A DNA stretch of 64,000 nucleotides. Origin: Nitrososphaeraceae archaeon. GTDB taxonomy: Archaea; Thermoproteota; Nitrososphaeria; Nitrososphaerales; Nitrososphaeraceae. Shown here in pieces: positions 46,819 to 57,076 of the stretch (its first letter is position 1; the number at the start of each line of letters is the position of its first letter). The position numbers and the translations under genes were made by a program. The stretch spans positions 514,626-578,625 of the forward strand of contig JALDRC010000001.1 of the NCBI GenBank assembly GCA_031316115.1. Reading direction: 5' to 3'. The notes under the pieces are model-generated. The model worked only from the letters and a program-made list of their open reading frames with translations, made no database searches and was not told the origin of the DNA.

Positions 46819-47124
46819 TTATTTTGTTTTGAATAATTCCTGTATATCCTCGTCTTGTATATTTCGTAGGGAAATAGATGAGATTCTATATGGTTTGTTA
46901 AAAAGTCTACCTAACTTGACTGAGTTATCTTTGAAATAATATATTGGTACATTGTGTTCTTTAGCTTTTTCTTCTATTATTAATTTGTCTTTAGAATCTA
47001 TAGTACTAGATAGTATTAATAATTTAGAACCCTTTATGTTGGACTTTACCTCTTTTATTCCTATTTTATATTTGCTATGTGACTCTGAATCTTTAATTAT
47101 CTTCTCTAATGTCTTCATTTTCAT
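46819..47124 (-). CDS. rpl30e: Ribosomal protein eL30
   Basis: 101 aa member of the L7Ae/L30e family. SKLLILSSTIDSKDKLIIEE, EHNVPIYYFKDNSVKLGRLF and NKPYRISSISLRN follow the fold, with the RNA-binding loop region. The start overlaps the rpoA 3' end by 32 bp; an ATG two codons later (47118) is nearly equivalent. Position between rpoA and nusA is the normal archaeal order. Confidence 0.9.
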   Translation of the reverse strand: MKMKTLEKIIKDSESHSKYKIGIKEVKSNIKGSKLLILSSTIDSKDKLIIEEKAKEHNVPIYYFKDNSVKLGRLFNKPYRISSISLRNIQDEDIQELFKTK

Positions 47125-50100
47125 TCACCTTCATATACAGATCGACCATCCCGGTACCTACAGGAACAGTCGCACCCACAATTACATTTTCTGTTACTCC
47201 TTTTAATGCTTCCGTTTGGCCTTCCATAGATGCCTTTGCAATAGTTGGTACTGTGATTTCGAATGCTGCTCTAGCCAGCACGGAGGTCTTAGTCCCAGCT
47301 ATTCCATGTCTGCCTATCTGTTGAAGAAAACCCTTTGAAGTCATAAGATCAGCAACAAGCATTATATGCCTAATATCTACTTCTAAGCCTTGTTCTTCTA
47401 AAGTATTTGTTATTTCCTTTACTAAAGCGGTTCTTGCAGCTTCAATTCCTAATGTTTGCCAAACTTCATATACATTGTTAGTAGTGATTCTTGAAATATC
47501 TAGACCTTCTACATAGATAATTTTTGCTAGATTTGAACCGGCAGTTTGTATAACCCATTCATCATTTTGTTTCACAATAGTAACCCTTTCTATATCAGGT
47601 ACCCCTTTTATTCTTGTATTCAATAATTTGTTCTTTAATAAAAGAAGAGTCTGAGCATCTAATTCCTCATTCATTTTCATATATATGGCAAGATCCTTTT
47701 CATCTAAAGTGGTTTCATATTTCTTTTTTGAACCTTTTAGAATTTCAAATATGTCATTAATGTTACATCCTCTTTCGGTAAGTTTTGAAGTCGAAAAATG
47801 AAACTTGATTATACCACCATAATCTATGTCTGTTTTCTCAACAACATCTGTAACTTTAGTATGAATAATTTCTTTGGCAACAGCTAAAGCTTTTTCCCTC
47901 GAAAAACGGTTTTCTTCATCTAAATAAATATCCATAGTAGGAGTTATTGGTTTTTTTCTCGCGTCTACTAATTCAATCAATCTTGGTAAGCCAAGGGTAA
48001 CATTTCTTTCTTTGACTCCTGCATAATGAAAAGTACGGAGTGTCATTTGAGTACCAGGTTCCCCTATTGATTGAGCAGTTACTACCCCTATTGCTTCGCC
48101 TGGTTCTACTAGGGCTCTTTCTACTAAATCAATAATCTTTTTAATGACTTTTTCTATACCTTGTTTACTCAAACGATTTTCTAACAATACTTCTTCAATG
48201 TTGGATCTTAATTTTAAATTGAAATGAGAAACATATTGATTTAGTATATTTCTAATTTCATTTTCATCTGCTTTAGGTCCCTCATCTACAACAGATTCAC
48301 TTTCAATAATTCTTGAAATGTTAACTGCGTCACCGTGATCACTTTTTGCTGGATCTATTCCATCGTCTCCATAAAGATATTGAATTACATTGCCATGTGG
48401 ATCTCTGACAGTGCTATCATATTCTATTTTTAAATGTTCAAGTGCATTTATCAACCTTCTTTGCATGTAACCTGATTGTTGGGTCCTTACAGCAGTATCA
48501 ACTAAACCTTCTCTTCCTCCCATAGCATGGAAGAAGAACTCTAGAGGAGTAAGTCCATCACGATAATTAGACTTTACAAATCCTTTTGCATCAGGATTGG
48601 TATCGTTGATATTGAAATGAGGTAATGATCTATTACGGTATCCCTTGTGGATTCTTTTTCCTCGTATGGATTGTTGACCTAAAACTGCCGTCATCTGCCC
48701 GATATTGAGTGTAGAACCACGTGCACCAGTTGATGCCATTATTACACCTGCATTATCATTTGGAAAAGACCTATCAGCTAATCTACCTGCACGATCCCTG
48801 GCGCGAGAGAGTTCGTTTACAAGGTATAATTCCAATGCCTCTTCAGGAGCAAGGCCCCTGGTAAGAGGTAAAGTACCTTCTTTGTATTGGGCAATTAATT
48901 CATCTATTTTGTCATATGCTTTTTTGATTACTCTTGTTATTTCTTGTATAGTATCTTCGTTTAACCATAGATCAGAATATCCGTAAGTGAAGCCCCTATG
49001 GCTGATAAAGGTTTTTAACATAATCAGTACAGAATTTAAAAATCTGTGAGCTACTTGATTTCCGTAGTCTTTGGCTATTCTGTGTAAAACACTATCGGGT
49101 TCCTCTGCGCCTATTGATGCTTTATCGATCACACCACTTAATAGTTCACCGTTTTTAATAATTACATCTTTACCCTCACCTTTTATAGACTTGTTCCACT
49201 TGGATGTAATTATGAAATTAAAATCCCTTGGAAGAAACAGCGAAAAGAGTTGCTTGCCTGTATAAAGCTTCTTCCCATCTAGTTCTCCCTTAGGTTCAGG
49301 GATGGAACCAGAATATCCGCCTAGAAGGGCTAAATTGTAAAATTCTTCTTTTGAAAGAAAAGTCTCGTCCCTAGTCAATATATACGCCCCTGTAATGAAA
49401 TCTCTTATTCCCCCTATTATTGGACCTCCGTATCGGGGGGAAATGAGTTGATCTTGTACACTCATCAACAAAGTAGCTTCTGATCTGGCTTCTTCACTCT
49501 GAGGAACATGAAGATTCATTTCGTCTCCATCAAAGTCAGCGTTATATGGAGGACAAACAGCTGGATGTAACCTAAAAGTTCTATATGGAAGAACCTTAAC
49601 ATAATGTGCCATAATAGACATTCTATGTAAAGATGGTTGTCTGTTAAAGATGACTATGTCACCTTCTGCCAAATGTCTCTCTATTATGTATCCTGGTACT
49701 ATAGAATCCGCAACTACCTGTCTATCATTTACATAATCTAATCGTATTTTTACACCATCTGGTCTTATAATATAATTAGCGCCCGGATAAGTATTTGGTC
49801 CATTGAATACTAGTTTTTTTAATTTTTCAATGTTCCAATAGGAAACAGTTTCTGGTATTGTGAGTTTCTTGGCAACTTCAAAAGGAATTCCTACCTCTGA
49901 AATTGAAATGTTTGGATCAGGAGATATTACAGTTCGGCTTGAAAAATCTACACGCTTTCCGGATAAAGATCCTCGGAATCGACCTTCTTTTCCTTTTAAT
50001 CGTTGCGTTAAGGTTTTCAATGGTCTGCCCGATCTATGATGTGCTTGAGGGATTCCTGAAACTTCATTATCAAAATATGTAGTAACATGGTATTGTAACA

Positions 50101-50908
50101 GATCGACCAAATCCTGAACGATTAAAGGAGGAGTACCTGCTTCTTTGCTCTCTTTCAATCTTTGATTAACCCTTATTATATCTACTAGTTTGTGAGTCAG
50201 ATCATCTTCAGAACGAATACCGGTTTCGAGTATAATTGATGGCCTCACTGTAACAGGTGGAACAGGAAGCACTTGTAAAACAAACCATTCAGGTCTAGCT
50301 GTAGTTGGATCATATCCAAGTAATTTAAGATCATCATCTTTAATGTTAGATAGGCGTTCCCTGATAGTAATAGGTAATAATCTATTTTCTCCAACATCTG
50401 TTTTTTCTACAAAAATAGTAGGCTTGGTAAAGATAAGATCATATTGCTCTTTTTGACAATGAGGACAAATTTTTATTTTTTTAGATTTTTCGATAATTTC
50501 GTCTTTTATATTTTCTAATGTGATTACTGCGTAAGATGCTTTTCCTATTCTGATATTCCTATAATATTCTAAATCTTCAGTATCAAGTTTAATTCTATTA
50601 CAGGACCTGCATGTAGTGAGTAGTAATTTATGGACATCATCTACAAACGCAATATGCAATACAGGTTCTGCCAACTCAATATGACCAAAATGTCCTGGAC
50701 ATCTTGCTGAAGTATTGCCACATGTAATACATTTTTGACCCGGTTCCAGTGTTCCTAGCCTGCTGTCCATCAGGCCTCCTTGAACAGGCATCCCATCTTC
50801 GTCATATGTCTCAGGTGCAGTGATTTCTGCAACACTAAATTTTCTGACTTCTACAGGAGACCATATGCTGAATTTTATGCTACCCAGGCTCTTAAGAGGT
50901 TCTTCCAT
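47093..50908 (-). CDS. rpoA: DNA-directed RNA polymerase subunit A (unsplit A'+A'')
   Basis: 1271 aa; clamp, active centre and jaw in one chain, as in thaumarchaea and eukaryotes, whereas most other archaea split A' and A''. N-terminal zinc site CITCGNTSARCPGHFGHIEL, FNRQPSLHRMSIMAHYVK, catalytic Mg site NADFDGDEMNLHVPQ, bridge helix region and trigger loop GEPGTQMTLRTFHYAGVKE are present. Fourteen bases downstream of rpoB in the operon. Confidence 0.97.
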   Translation of the reverse strand: MEEPLKSLGSIKFSIWSPVEVRKFSVAEITAPETYDEDGMPVQGGLMDSRLGTLEPGQKCITCGNTSARCPGHFGHIELAEPVLHIAFVDDVHKLLLTTCRSCNRIKLDTEDLEYYRNIRIGKASYAVITLENIKDEIIEKSKKIKICPHCQKEQYDLIFTKPTIFVEKTDVGENRLLPITIRERLSNIKDDDLKLLGYDPTTARPEWFVLQVLPVPPVTVRPSIILETGIRSEDDLTHKLVDIIRVNQRLKESKEAGTPPLIVQDLVDLLQYHVTTYFDNEVSGIPQAHHRSGRPLKTLTQRLKGKEGRFRGSLSGKRVDFSSRTVISPDPNISISEVGIPFEVAKKLTIPETVSYWNIEKLKKLVFNGPNTYPGANYIIRPDGVKIRLDYVNDRQVVADSIVPGYIIERHLAEGDIVIFNRQPSLHRMSIMAHYVKVLPYRTFRLHPAVCPPYNADFDGDEMNLHVPQSEEARSEATLLMSVQDQLISPRYGGPIIGGIRDFITGAYILTRDETFLSKEEFYNLALLGGYSGSIPEPKGELDGKKLYTGKQLFSLFLPRDFNFIITSKWNKSIKGEGKDVIIKNGELLSGVIDKASIGAEEPDSVLHRIAKDYGNQVAHRFLNSVLIMLKTFISHRGFTYGYSDLWLNEDTIQEITRVIKKAYDKIDELIAQYKEGTLPLTRGLAPEEALELYLVNELSRARDRAGRLADRSFPNDNAGVIMASTGARGSTLNIGQMTAVLGQQSIRGKRIHKGYRNRSLPHFNINDTNPDAKGFVKSNYRDGLTPLEFFFHAMGGREGLVDTAVRTQQSGYMQRRLINALEHLKIEYDSTVRDPHGNVIQYLYGDDGIDPAKSDHGDAVNISRIIESESVVDEGPKADENEIRNILNQYVSHFNLKLRSNIEEVLLENRLSKQGIEKVIKKIIDLVERALVEPGEAIGVVTAQSIGEPGTQMTLRTFHYAGVKERNVTLGLPRLIELVDARKKPITPTMDIYLDEENRFSREKALAVAKEIIHTKVTDVVEKTDIDYGGIIKFHFSTSKLTERGCNINDIFEILKGSKKKYETTLDEKDLAIYMKMNEELDAQTLLLLKNKLLNTRIKGVPDIERVTIVKQNDEWVIQTAGSNLAKIIYVEGLDISRITTNNVYEVWQTLGIEAARTALVKEITNTLEEQGLEVDIRHIMLVADLMTSKGFLQQIGRHGIAGTKTSVLARAAFEITVPTIAKASMEGQTEALKGVTENVIVGATVPVGTGMVDLYMKVNENEDIREDN

Positions 50909-50922
50909 GTTTATCTCTCCTC

Positions 50923-53900
50923 CTATAATTTATCTCTAGGAATAAGTCGTGGTGCAATATTAAGACTCATCATTTCCTGAAGCAGTAATTTAAATGCATA
51001 TGCTATTACGACACTTGAAATTTTTGCTTTATCGCCACAGACCCTGCAAACATGTCTCCTTTGCTTAATATCGTAATATGCCAAGAGTCCACAACGTTCG
51101 CATACATCAACTTCTGCTTTATCGGATTCTTCTAATAATCTATCTTTTAACATCATGGAAGCTCCATATGCTATCAAACAATCTCGCTCCATTTCGCCAA
51201 ACCGCAATCCTCCTCCTCTGGCTCGTCCTTCAGTAGGCTGTTTAGTCAGCATCTGAACTTGTCCCCGAGCCCTACTATGGATTTTATCGGCTACCATATG
51301 ATGAAGTTTTTGATAGTATACTACGCCAATATATACATCTACTGGAAACTTAATACCTGTTCGCCCATCATACATTTCTTCCTTTCCGCTATGTTTGAAG
51401 CCATAACTTTCCATTACGTCTTTGATATCGTTCAATTTTTCTCCTAAGAAAGCAGATCCATCTACAACTTTTCCGCGTAAAGAAGCAGCCTTCCCTGCTA
51501 ACGATTCCATAAACTGTCCTACAGTCATTCTGGAAGGAAAAGCATGTGGATTTATCATGATATCGGGTACTATCCCATCTTCAGTATATGGGAGATCTTC
51601 TTGATTTACTAACATCCCTAGAATTCCTTTTTGGCCATGTCTTGAAGCAAATTTATCACCTATTTCTGGAATTCTCATATCTCTTACTCTAATTTTATAC
51701 ATTTTTCCACCCTCAACAGATTGAGTCATAATTACTGTATCTACAACACCATTTTCTGATGGTCGTACTCCTACTGATGTATCCCTTCGATAAGGTCCTT
51801 TTACTTCAAATTCTTTATATTCTTCAATAAACCTCGGAGGAGATGTTCTACCTATAAGTATATCACCACCGGATACTACAGATTCATGCATGATTGCACC
51901 ATCCTGTTCTAAAAGCCTATATGCTTTTTCCCCTCTAAATCCACGGATATTTTCGTCAGGTGAAGGTAATTCAAAAGTATCTTTCATACCTCCTGGATAT
52001 TGTTTTGCTTCGGCTTCATATACTCGATAGAAGAATGTTCTACATAATCCTCTCTCTACAGATGATTTGTTAAAAACTACTGCGTCTTCTATATTGTATC
52101 CTTCAAATGGCAAAACTGCAACTATACAATTTTGACCGGTTGGACGTTCATCTAATCCGAGTAGATTAATTGCTTTAGTACCAACAATTGGAACTTGCGG
52201 ATATAGCATAAAGTGTTGTCGAACATAAGTACTCGCATTCATAAGAGGAGTTGAAAAACCTAGACTTTGTTTAGCCATAGCACTTTCGTAGGTATTTCTA
52301 GGAGATTGATTATGTTCTGGATACGGTATAACTGAAGCTCCTATTCCTAAAATAGATGGAGGATAAATTTCCACGTGAGTAGTATTAGGATTAATGGTTG
52401 AATGATCTATAGCTATCAGACAATTTTCTTCTTCGTTTGCATCCACTAGTTCTATAATTCCTATATAAATTAAATCAATCCAAGATAGAAATTTTTTATT
52501 TATTTTTTCTACAACTTCAGATGTCATAAGAGATTTGGAATCTTTGACAATTGCGAGTGGTCTTAATACTCTGCCTGAATTGCAGGAAATATATAGTCTT
52601 TTGGTAGCATTGGAATTTAATGATGAATAAAAATAAATTCCTGTATGTGGATGTATTTTTCCACTCCTTCTAAGATTCCTAAGAGTAAGTGCAAGATGGG
52701 CACCGTCTTCTATATATCCTATTAATTTACCATCTACAAAAATTCTACAACCATTGTGTCTTAGATTTTCATCTGCATCATCTATGTGTTGAACCCTTAA
52801 TTCATATAATTTTTCTATTATTTCAGATGAAGATATGCTTACTGAAATTATTGCAGAAAGAGCTAGATTCTTGACCAATCCACAATTAGATCCTTCAGGG
52901 GTTTCTGCTGGACATATTCTACCAAAATGAGTAGTATGCAGATCTCTAGCCTCAAAGTTAGGTTGGCTCCTACTTAAAGGAGATTGTATTCTACGGAGAT
53001 GGCTAATAGTGGACATGTAATTTGTTCTATCTAATAACTGAGTTACTCCTACTCTTCCTCGCCCCCAATTACCAGTTGCTATTGCATTATTCAACTTATC
53101 AGATATTATACCAGGTCGAATAGCAGCAGCGACTGCATTTATACCTCTTTTCTGTCCAGATCGTTCAAGTTGATATTTCATATCTCTGATCAAGTTTCTA
53201 AATGCAGTTCTAAAAAGATCTGCCAACATCTGACCTGCGAATTTTATAACTTTATTTCCATAGTGATCTTTATCATCATTATCTATCCATCCAGCCTTTA
53301 ATTCTACAAGTTTAGAAGCAGCTTCTCCTAAAAATAGAGCTTTTTCTCCACGATTTTCAGGATTTTTTCCTAAATGAGGAAGCAATCCCCAATCTAATAA
53401 GGTTTCAGCTCTTTTAATTTGAAATTCTTCTAACATTCCAGGAGCAATTCTCTTACTGATATAGACTATAGCATCTCTACTTGAAGAGATCTCGCCTACC
53501 TTTTCAAAGGACGGTTCTAATTCATCCTGAATGTATTCATTAAATGATACTGCGTTTGCTATATCTCTATCAGATTCAAGACCCAATGCACGTATCAGGG
53601 TTACCAGAGGTATATCGACAGGAGATCCCGGGATCTTTGCAACTATAGATCCGTCAGGTTTCATAATAAGTTCTAGCTTTGCTCTATATCCCACTATAGA
53701 TGAGTATACCTTTGCTTTGTGGGTCAAGGTACCAGCAGTTTCTTCCGCATCTACAATAATTTTATTATAAGATAAGTCTTCAAGACCTACTATTACCCTT
53801 TCAGAACCATTGATAACAAAGTATCCTCCTGGATCCCTAGGATCTTCACCCAATTCTATTAATTTCGATTCAGGTAAATTATGAAGAATACATACATTAG

Positions 53901-54282
53901 ATTTGACCATGACTGGCATATCACCTATGTGTATAAATCTGGATTCGATTATTCTGCCTTCTTCAACAATGCTACATTCAAGCATAATAGGAGAAGCATA
54001 TGTCAAATTTCTAAGCCTTGCCTCGACAGGAGCGACATGAGTAACGGAGCCATCGAGCTCCATTATTCGAGGACGTTGTAATTTTATTTTACCTAGTTTA
54101 AGCTTATAAGGGAATTCTGCGGTTTCAATTTCAACTTCATTTACTTCATCAATAATACTTTGAAGTCCTGCCTCCATAAATTCATTATAAGAATTAAGAT
54201 GTTGTCTTGCAATTCCTTCTCGTTTTAATATATCGTTGATAATTGGCCACATATCAACGGATAATTTACTTTGAGTTTCCAT
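50923..54282 (-). CDS. rpoB: DNA-directed RNA polymerase subunit B (unsplit)
   Basis: 1119 aa, a single chain, not split into B' and B''. Motifs: RRIQSPLSRSQPNFEARDLH, HFGRICPAETPEGSNCGLVK, FEGYNIEDAVVFNKSSVERG, GDKFASRHGQKGILGMLV (binds the active site) and the C-terminal zinc site CERCGLLAYYDIKQRRHVC with CRVCG. Four bases after rpoH. Confidence 0.97.
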   Translation of the reverse strand: METQSKLSVDMWPIINDILKREGIARQHLNSYNEFMEAGLQSIIDEVNEVEIETAEFPYKLKLGKIKLQRPRIMELDGSVTHVAPVEARLRNLTYASPIMLECSIVEEGRIIESRFIHIGDMPVMVKSNVCILHNLPESKLIELGEDPRDPGGYFVINGSERVIVGLEDLSYNKIIVDAEETAGTLTHKAKVYSSIVGYRAKLELIMKPDGSIVAKIPGSPVDIPLVTLIRALGLESDRDIANAVSFNEYIQDELEPSFEKVGEISSSRDAIVYISKRIAPGMLEEFQIKRAETLLDWGLLPHLGKNPENRGEKALFLGEAASKLVELKAGWIDNDDKDHYGNKVIKFAGQMLADLFRTAFRNLIRDMKYQLERSGQKRGINAVAAAIRPGIISDKLNNAIATGNWGRGRVGVTQLLDRTNYMSTISHLRRIQSPLSRSQPNFEARDLHTTHFGRICPAETPEGSNCGLVKNLALSAIISVSISSSEIIEKLYELRVQHIDDADENLRHNGCRIFVDGKLIGYIEDGAHLALTLRNLRRSGKIHPHTGIYFYSSLNSNATKRLYISCNSGRVLRPLAIVKDSKSLMTSEVVEKINKKFLSWIDLIYIGIIELVDANEEENCLIAIDHSTINPNTTHVEIYPPSILGIGASVIPYPEHNQSPRNTYESAMAKQSLGFSTPLMNASTYVRQHFMLYPQVPIVGTKAINLLGLDERPTGQNCIVAVLPFEGYNIEDAVVFNKSSVERGLCRTFFYRVYEAEAKQYPGGMKDTFELPSPDENIRGFRGEKAYRLLEQDGAIMHESVVSGGDILIGRTSPPRFIEEYKEFEVKGPYRRDTSVGVRPSENGVVDTVIMTQSVEGGKMYKIRVRDMRIPEIGDKFASRHGQKGILGMLVNQEDLPYTEDGIVPDIMINPHAFPSRMTVGQFMESLAGKAASLRGKVVDGSAFLGEKLNDIKDVMESYGFKHSGKEEMYDGRTGIKFPVDVYIGVVYYQKLHHMVADKIHSRARGQVQMLTKQPTEGRARGGGLRFGEMERDCLIAYGASMMLKDRLLEESDKAEVDVCERCGLLAYYDIKQRRHVCRVCGDKAKISSVVIAYAFKLLLQEMMSLNIAPRLIPRDKL

Positions 54283-54286
54283 CTTT

Positions 54287-54538
54287 CTACCCCTGTACTA
54301 CATATCTGTAATATACACTTTCACCCGCGGTAGGACTTTTTCTAGTAATTTTGATTATATCACCAGGTCGTACATCTAGATCTTCCAATCCCTTATCATT
54401 TGACATGATATAAGGCAGTTGATTGGTTTTAACATTAAATTTTTTTAAAATTTTTTCTGCTTCCTCTTTGGGTAGAATTTCATGTTTTGGTTGAAAAATA
54501 TGATTAGTAACTTTGATTACCTTTTTTTCTACTGACAA
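54287..54538 (-). CDS. rpoH: RNA polymerase subunit H (Rpo5)
   Basis: 83 aa, the archaeal counterpart of the C-terminal domain of eukaryotic Rpb5. NHIFQPKHEILPKEEAEKIL, PYIMSNDKGLEDLDVRPGDI and IKITRKSPTAGESVYYRYVV are diagnostic. First gene of the rpoH-rpoB-rpoA operon. Confidence 0.96.
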   Translation of the reverse strand: MSVEKKVIKVTNHIFQPKHEILPKEEAEKILKKFNVKTNQLPYIMSNDKGLEDLDVRPGDIIKITRKSPTAGESVYYRYVVQG

Positions 54539-54723
54539 ACTACAAATCCCCCTTTTATCCCGTCAATAAATAATTTAAATCTAAAATAGTTTTGTTGCAC
54601 GATTAAATACAAGAAGATTTGACAAAAGGAGATATATGTAGTTTCTCACATCTTGGATATTTGTTAACTCAATACACTTCAATTGTTGATATGTATCATG
54701 GATTTGTTAATTATTTGATTACA

Positions 54724-54823
54724 GGCCTTCGGAGGGATTTGAACCCTCCTCAAGCGGTATCTGTCTGCATCACGGTAGACTAGACCACAGCCGCCTATAC
54801 TTACCAGGCTATACTACGAAGGC
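54724..54823 (-). tRNA. tRNA-His (anticodon GTG) with intron
   Basis: Acceptor GCCTTCG / CGAAGGC, with an encoded extra G at -1 facing C73 (the tRNA-His identity pair). D arm with GG in the loop, anticodon stem GGCGG/CCGCT around CTGTGG-A, T arm GAGGG-TTCAAAT-CCCTC. About 26 nt (TCTAGTC...ACAGAT) interrupt the anticodon loop at position 37/38, the canonical archaeal intron site. The intron contains GTCT...AGAC, which can form the central helix of a bulge-helix-bulge motif. No encoded CCA. Confidence 0.9.
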
Positions 54824-54908
54824 CACCCAGCCATTGATATAAGTAAGTATTAATTTATCTTTAGCGGTTTTTATGTTGTAATATTTATCTTGTTTTAACT
54901 TAAAGTCC

Positions 54909-55727
54909 TCAAGTACTTATTAGCCCACGTTTAATAACTGAGATATTTAATTTTGCTAATTCTTTACATAGAGAGTTCATTCCAATAGAGTCACCAGCCA
55001 AATGACCTAGAACTACCAAATTCCAGTTTTTATTATCTTTACGCAACTTGATCAGTTCATTGTAGTCAATATGCAAATAAATCACAGTACTTATTCCTTT
55101 TTCGAAATATGTTTTAGCGATGTCATATCCGCCGTTTGATCCTGCAGCTATGACCAACATCCAATCTCCCAATCTGTTGGTAGATTTCCCATTATACACC
55201 GAAATTCTAGTTTGTGAATATCTAAATTCTGGGATTTGTTCTATCGCTTTTATCAAATCAGATACCTTTTCTAATTTCGCATCTTTCAATGTTTTAAGAA
55301 TAACTTGACGCATACATTCATCCAATGGCTGGTGTATGTTCAACAATGGCATTTTTAGAAGTTTGGCAGTACTCACTACATCATCATAAATGTAAGAATT
55401 GGTCTTTACTTGCACTTTTTCCATTAAACTTTTCACCAAATTATTAGCATATTTTTCCTCAATTCCCTTACTGACCATGTATTCGACATGTCTTTGGAAT
55501 ACTTTATGAAAGTTAAGAAGTGATCTCCCTATAGGATGATGAGTTAAAATACAATCACATTCAAGAGACTTTGCTAGAGTTATATCCGAAGGATTTACAT
55601 CAATAGAAACAAATACTTTTTTAATATTGGTTCCACTTACATGAATTGCGCTATCTGCTGGAATATTTGTCCAACCTGATAACCTCAATGCTATTTTCAT
55701 AATTTCTTGAGTAGATACCCCTTTCAA
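54909..55727 (-). CDS. NIF3-family dinuclear-metal protein
   Basis: 272 aa. SGWTNIPADSAIHVSG and VSIDVNPSDITLAKSLECDC lead to the metal-binding DCILTHHPIG; a second metal cluster lies near the C-terminus in VVLGHLAGDSIGMN. The fold is conserved in all domains; the biochemical role is unsettled (GTP cyclohydrolase I type 2 annotations are often transferred without proof). Transcribed alone, beside tRNA-His. Confidence 0.88.
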   Translation of the reverse strand: MKGVSTQEIMKIALRLSGWTNIPADSAIHVSGTNIKKVFVSIDVNPSDITLAKSLECDCILTHHPIGRSLLNFHKVFQRHVEYMVSKGIEEKYANNLVKSLMEKVQVKTNSYIYDDVVSTAKLLKMPLLNIHQPLDECMRQVILKTLKDAKLEKVSDLIKAIEQIPEFRYSQTRISVYNGKSTNRLGDWMLVIAAGSNGGYDIAKTYFEKGISTVIYLHIDYNELIKLRKDNKNWNLVVLGHLAGDSIGMNSLCKELAKLNISVIKRGLIST

Positions 55728-55897
55728 TAAAAATACTAAATCAACTAGAGAATTTTAAGATTTGTTAATTGTTTTGTTGTTTATTCTGTTTTATTGTTAT
55801 ATAATTAATAGTCAGGGTTTATGTGAATTAAAATAATAATCAATGAAGAATCTAAGATGAGTTTAACCTCGTGGTGTTTGGATTTATATTATCTTGA

Positions 55898-56953
55898 TTA
55901 AACTGATCCAGGAGATGGAGGATTATCGTTTAAATATCCTGGTATCCATCTGTTAGCAAATCTAGATTGATTTTGTAAAACGACAATTCTAGAAATCTCG
56001 CTCTGATCCATGATCTTGTAGTCATTTAGAGATTCATTTAGTTTTGTAGCATATTGTATTACATCACTCATTTCGAGCATATTATTTTGTTCTAGTCTTT
56101 TTGTAGACATACCTATGTGCATATATGATTTTATTTCTATAAAATGTGGATTTCCTATCTTTATAAGTTTGATGAAATCAGAAATATCATCCAATGAGTC
56201 GTTATATCCTCGAATAAGTGTTATTCGTAAAACAGTTCTTGTCTCCATTTCTGAAAAAATCTTAAGTGTAGTCAACCACCTGTTCCATGCGTCAACATAT
56301 CTTGGTCTATTTATTCTATAAAACATTTTTTTATTTGTGGCATTAGTAGACAAGTAAATTTGTGTTGGAAGCGCATCTTCTTTGATGAGTCTCATAACCA
56401 TATCAGGTTCTTGGCCATTAGTAACAAGGAAAATGGATTTAGTATTTTTTAAAGTATGTAAATATTTAATTAAGCTTGGAAGTTTTGGATACATGGTTGG
56501 TTCTCCAGAAAGAGAAATTGCATAATGATATGGGAACAGGGATTCATCTAATTTCTTTTTGTCTGATTTTGAACTTCCGTAGAATCCTACTATTAATCGC
56601 TCTCGTGCTTTTAATAATTGATTAATAATAACATCAGGTTCGTCTACCAAATGCTCTGGCATTTTTAAAGTATCGTAAAATTCTGTGGGTCTCCAGCAAT
56701 AGACACACCTATTCTCACAATTCATTGCAGTTGGAGTCATTTCCATACATTGATGAGTGGAAATTCCATAAAATTTGTGTTTATAACAATTTCCTTCATT
56801 ATTAAATGATTTCTTGGTCCAGTGACATAATTCTACAGCTGAATGATTATAAACACCGTATTTGGCTTTTCTAAGTTTTACTTGTAAACTTGGAGAAATA
56901 TTAATAAGATTATCATCATTGCTATGAGATATATATTCGTCCGAACAACTCAT
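55898..56953 (-). CDS. taw1: tRNA-4-demethylwyosine synthase (TYW1/Taw1, radical SAM)
   Basis: 351 aa. Makes the tricyclic imidazopurine of wyosine at G37 of tRNA-Phe from N1-methylguanosine and pyruvate. Radical-SAM cluster C79-x3-C83-x2-C86 (NCENRCVYCWRP). Three further cysteines C43, C56 and C69, exactly 13 apart, match the second [4Fe-4S] cluster of archaeal TYW1. SLSGEPTMYPKLPSLIKYLH, FLVTNGQEPDM and RINRPRYVDAWNRW are family signatures. Stands alone, divergent from the HAD gene. Confidence 0.94.
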   Translation of the reverse strand: MSCSDEYISHSNDDNLINISPSLQVKLRKAKYGVYNHSAVELCHWTKKSFNNEGNCYKHKFYGISTHQCMEMTPTAMNCENRCVYCWRPTEFYDTLKMPEHLVDEPDVIINQLLKARERLIVGFYGSSKSDKKKLDESLFPYHYAISLSGEPTMYPKLPSLIKYLHTLKNTKSIFLVTNGQEPDMVMRLIKEDALPTQIYLSTNATNKKMFYRINRPRYVDAWNRWLTTLKIFSEMETRTVLRITLIRGYNDSLDDISDFIKLIKIGNPHFIEIKSYMHIGMSTKRLEQNNMLEMSDVIQYATKLNESLNDYKIMDQSEISRIVVLQNQSRFANRWIPGYLNDNPPSPGSV

Positions 56954-57076
56954 TCTACCTCTATAAATAATGAAACTAATTTAAAGTTTAAAAAAACTTG
57001 AATAATTAGTTTAATTTTGAAAACAATGAAATACCATTAATTTAATAATTAACAAATCGTATACCTTGCTTAGCAC

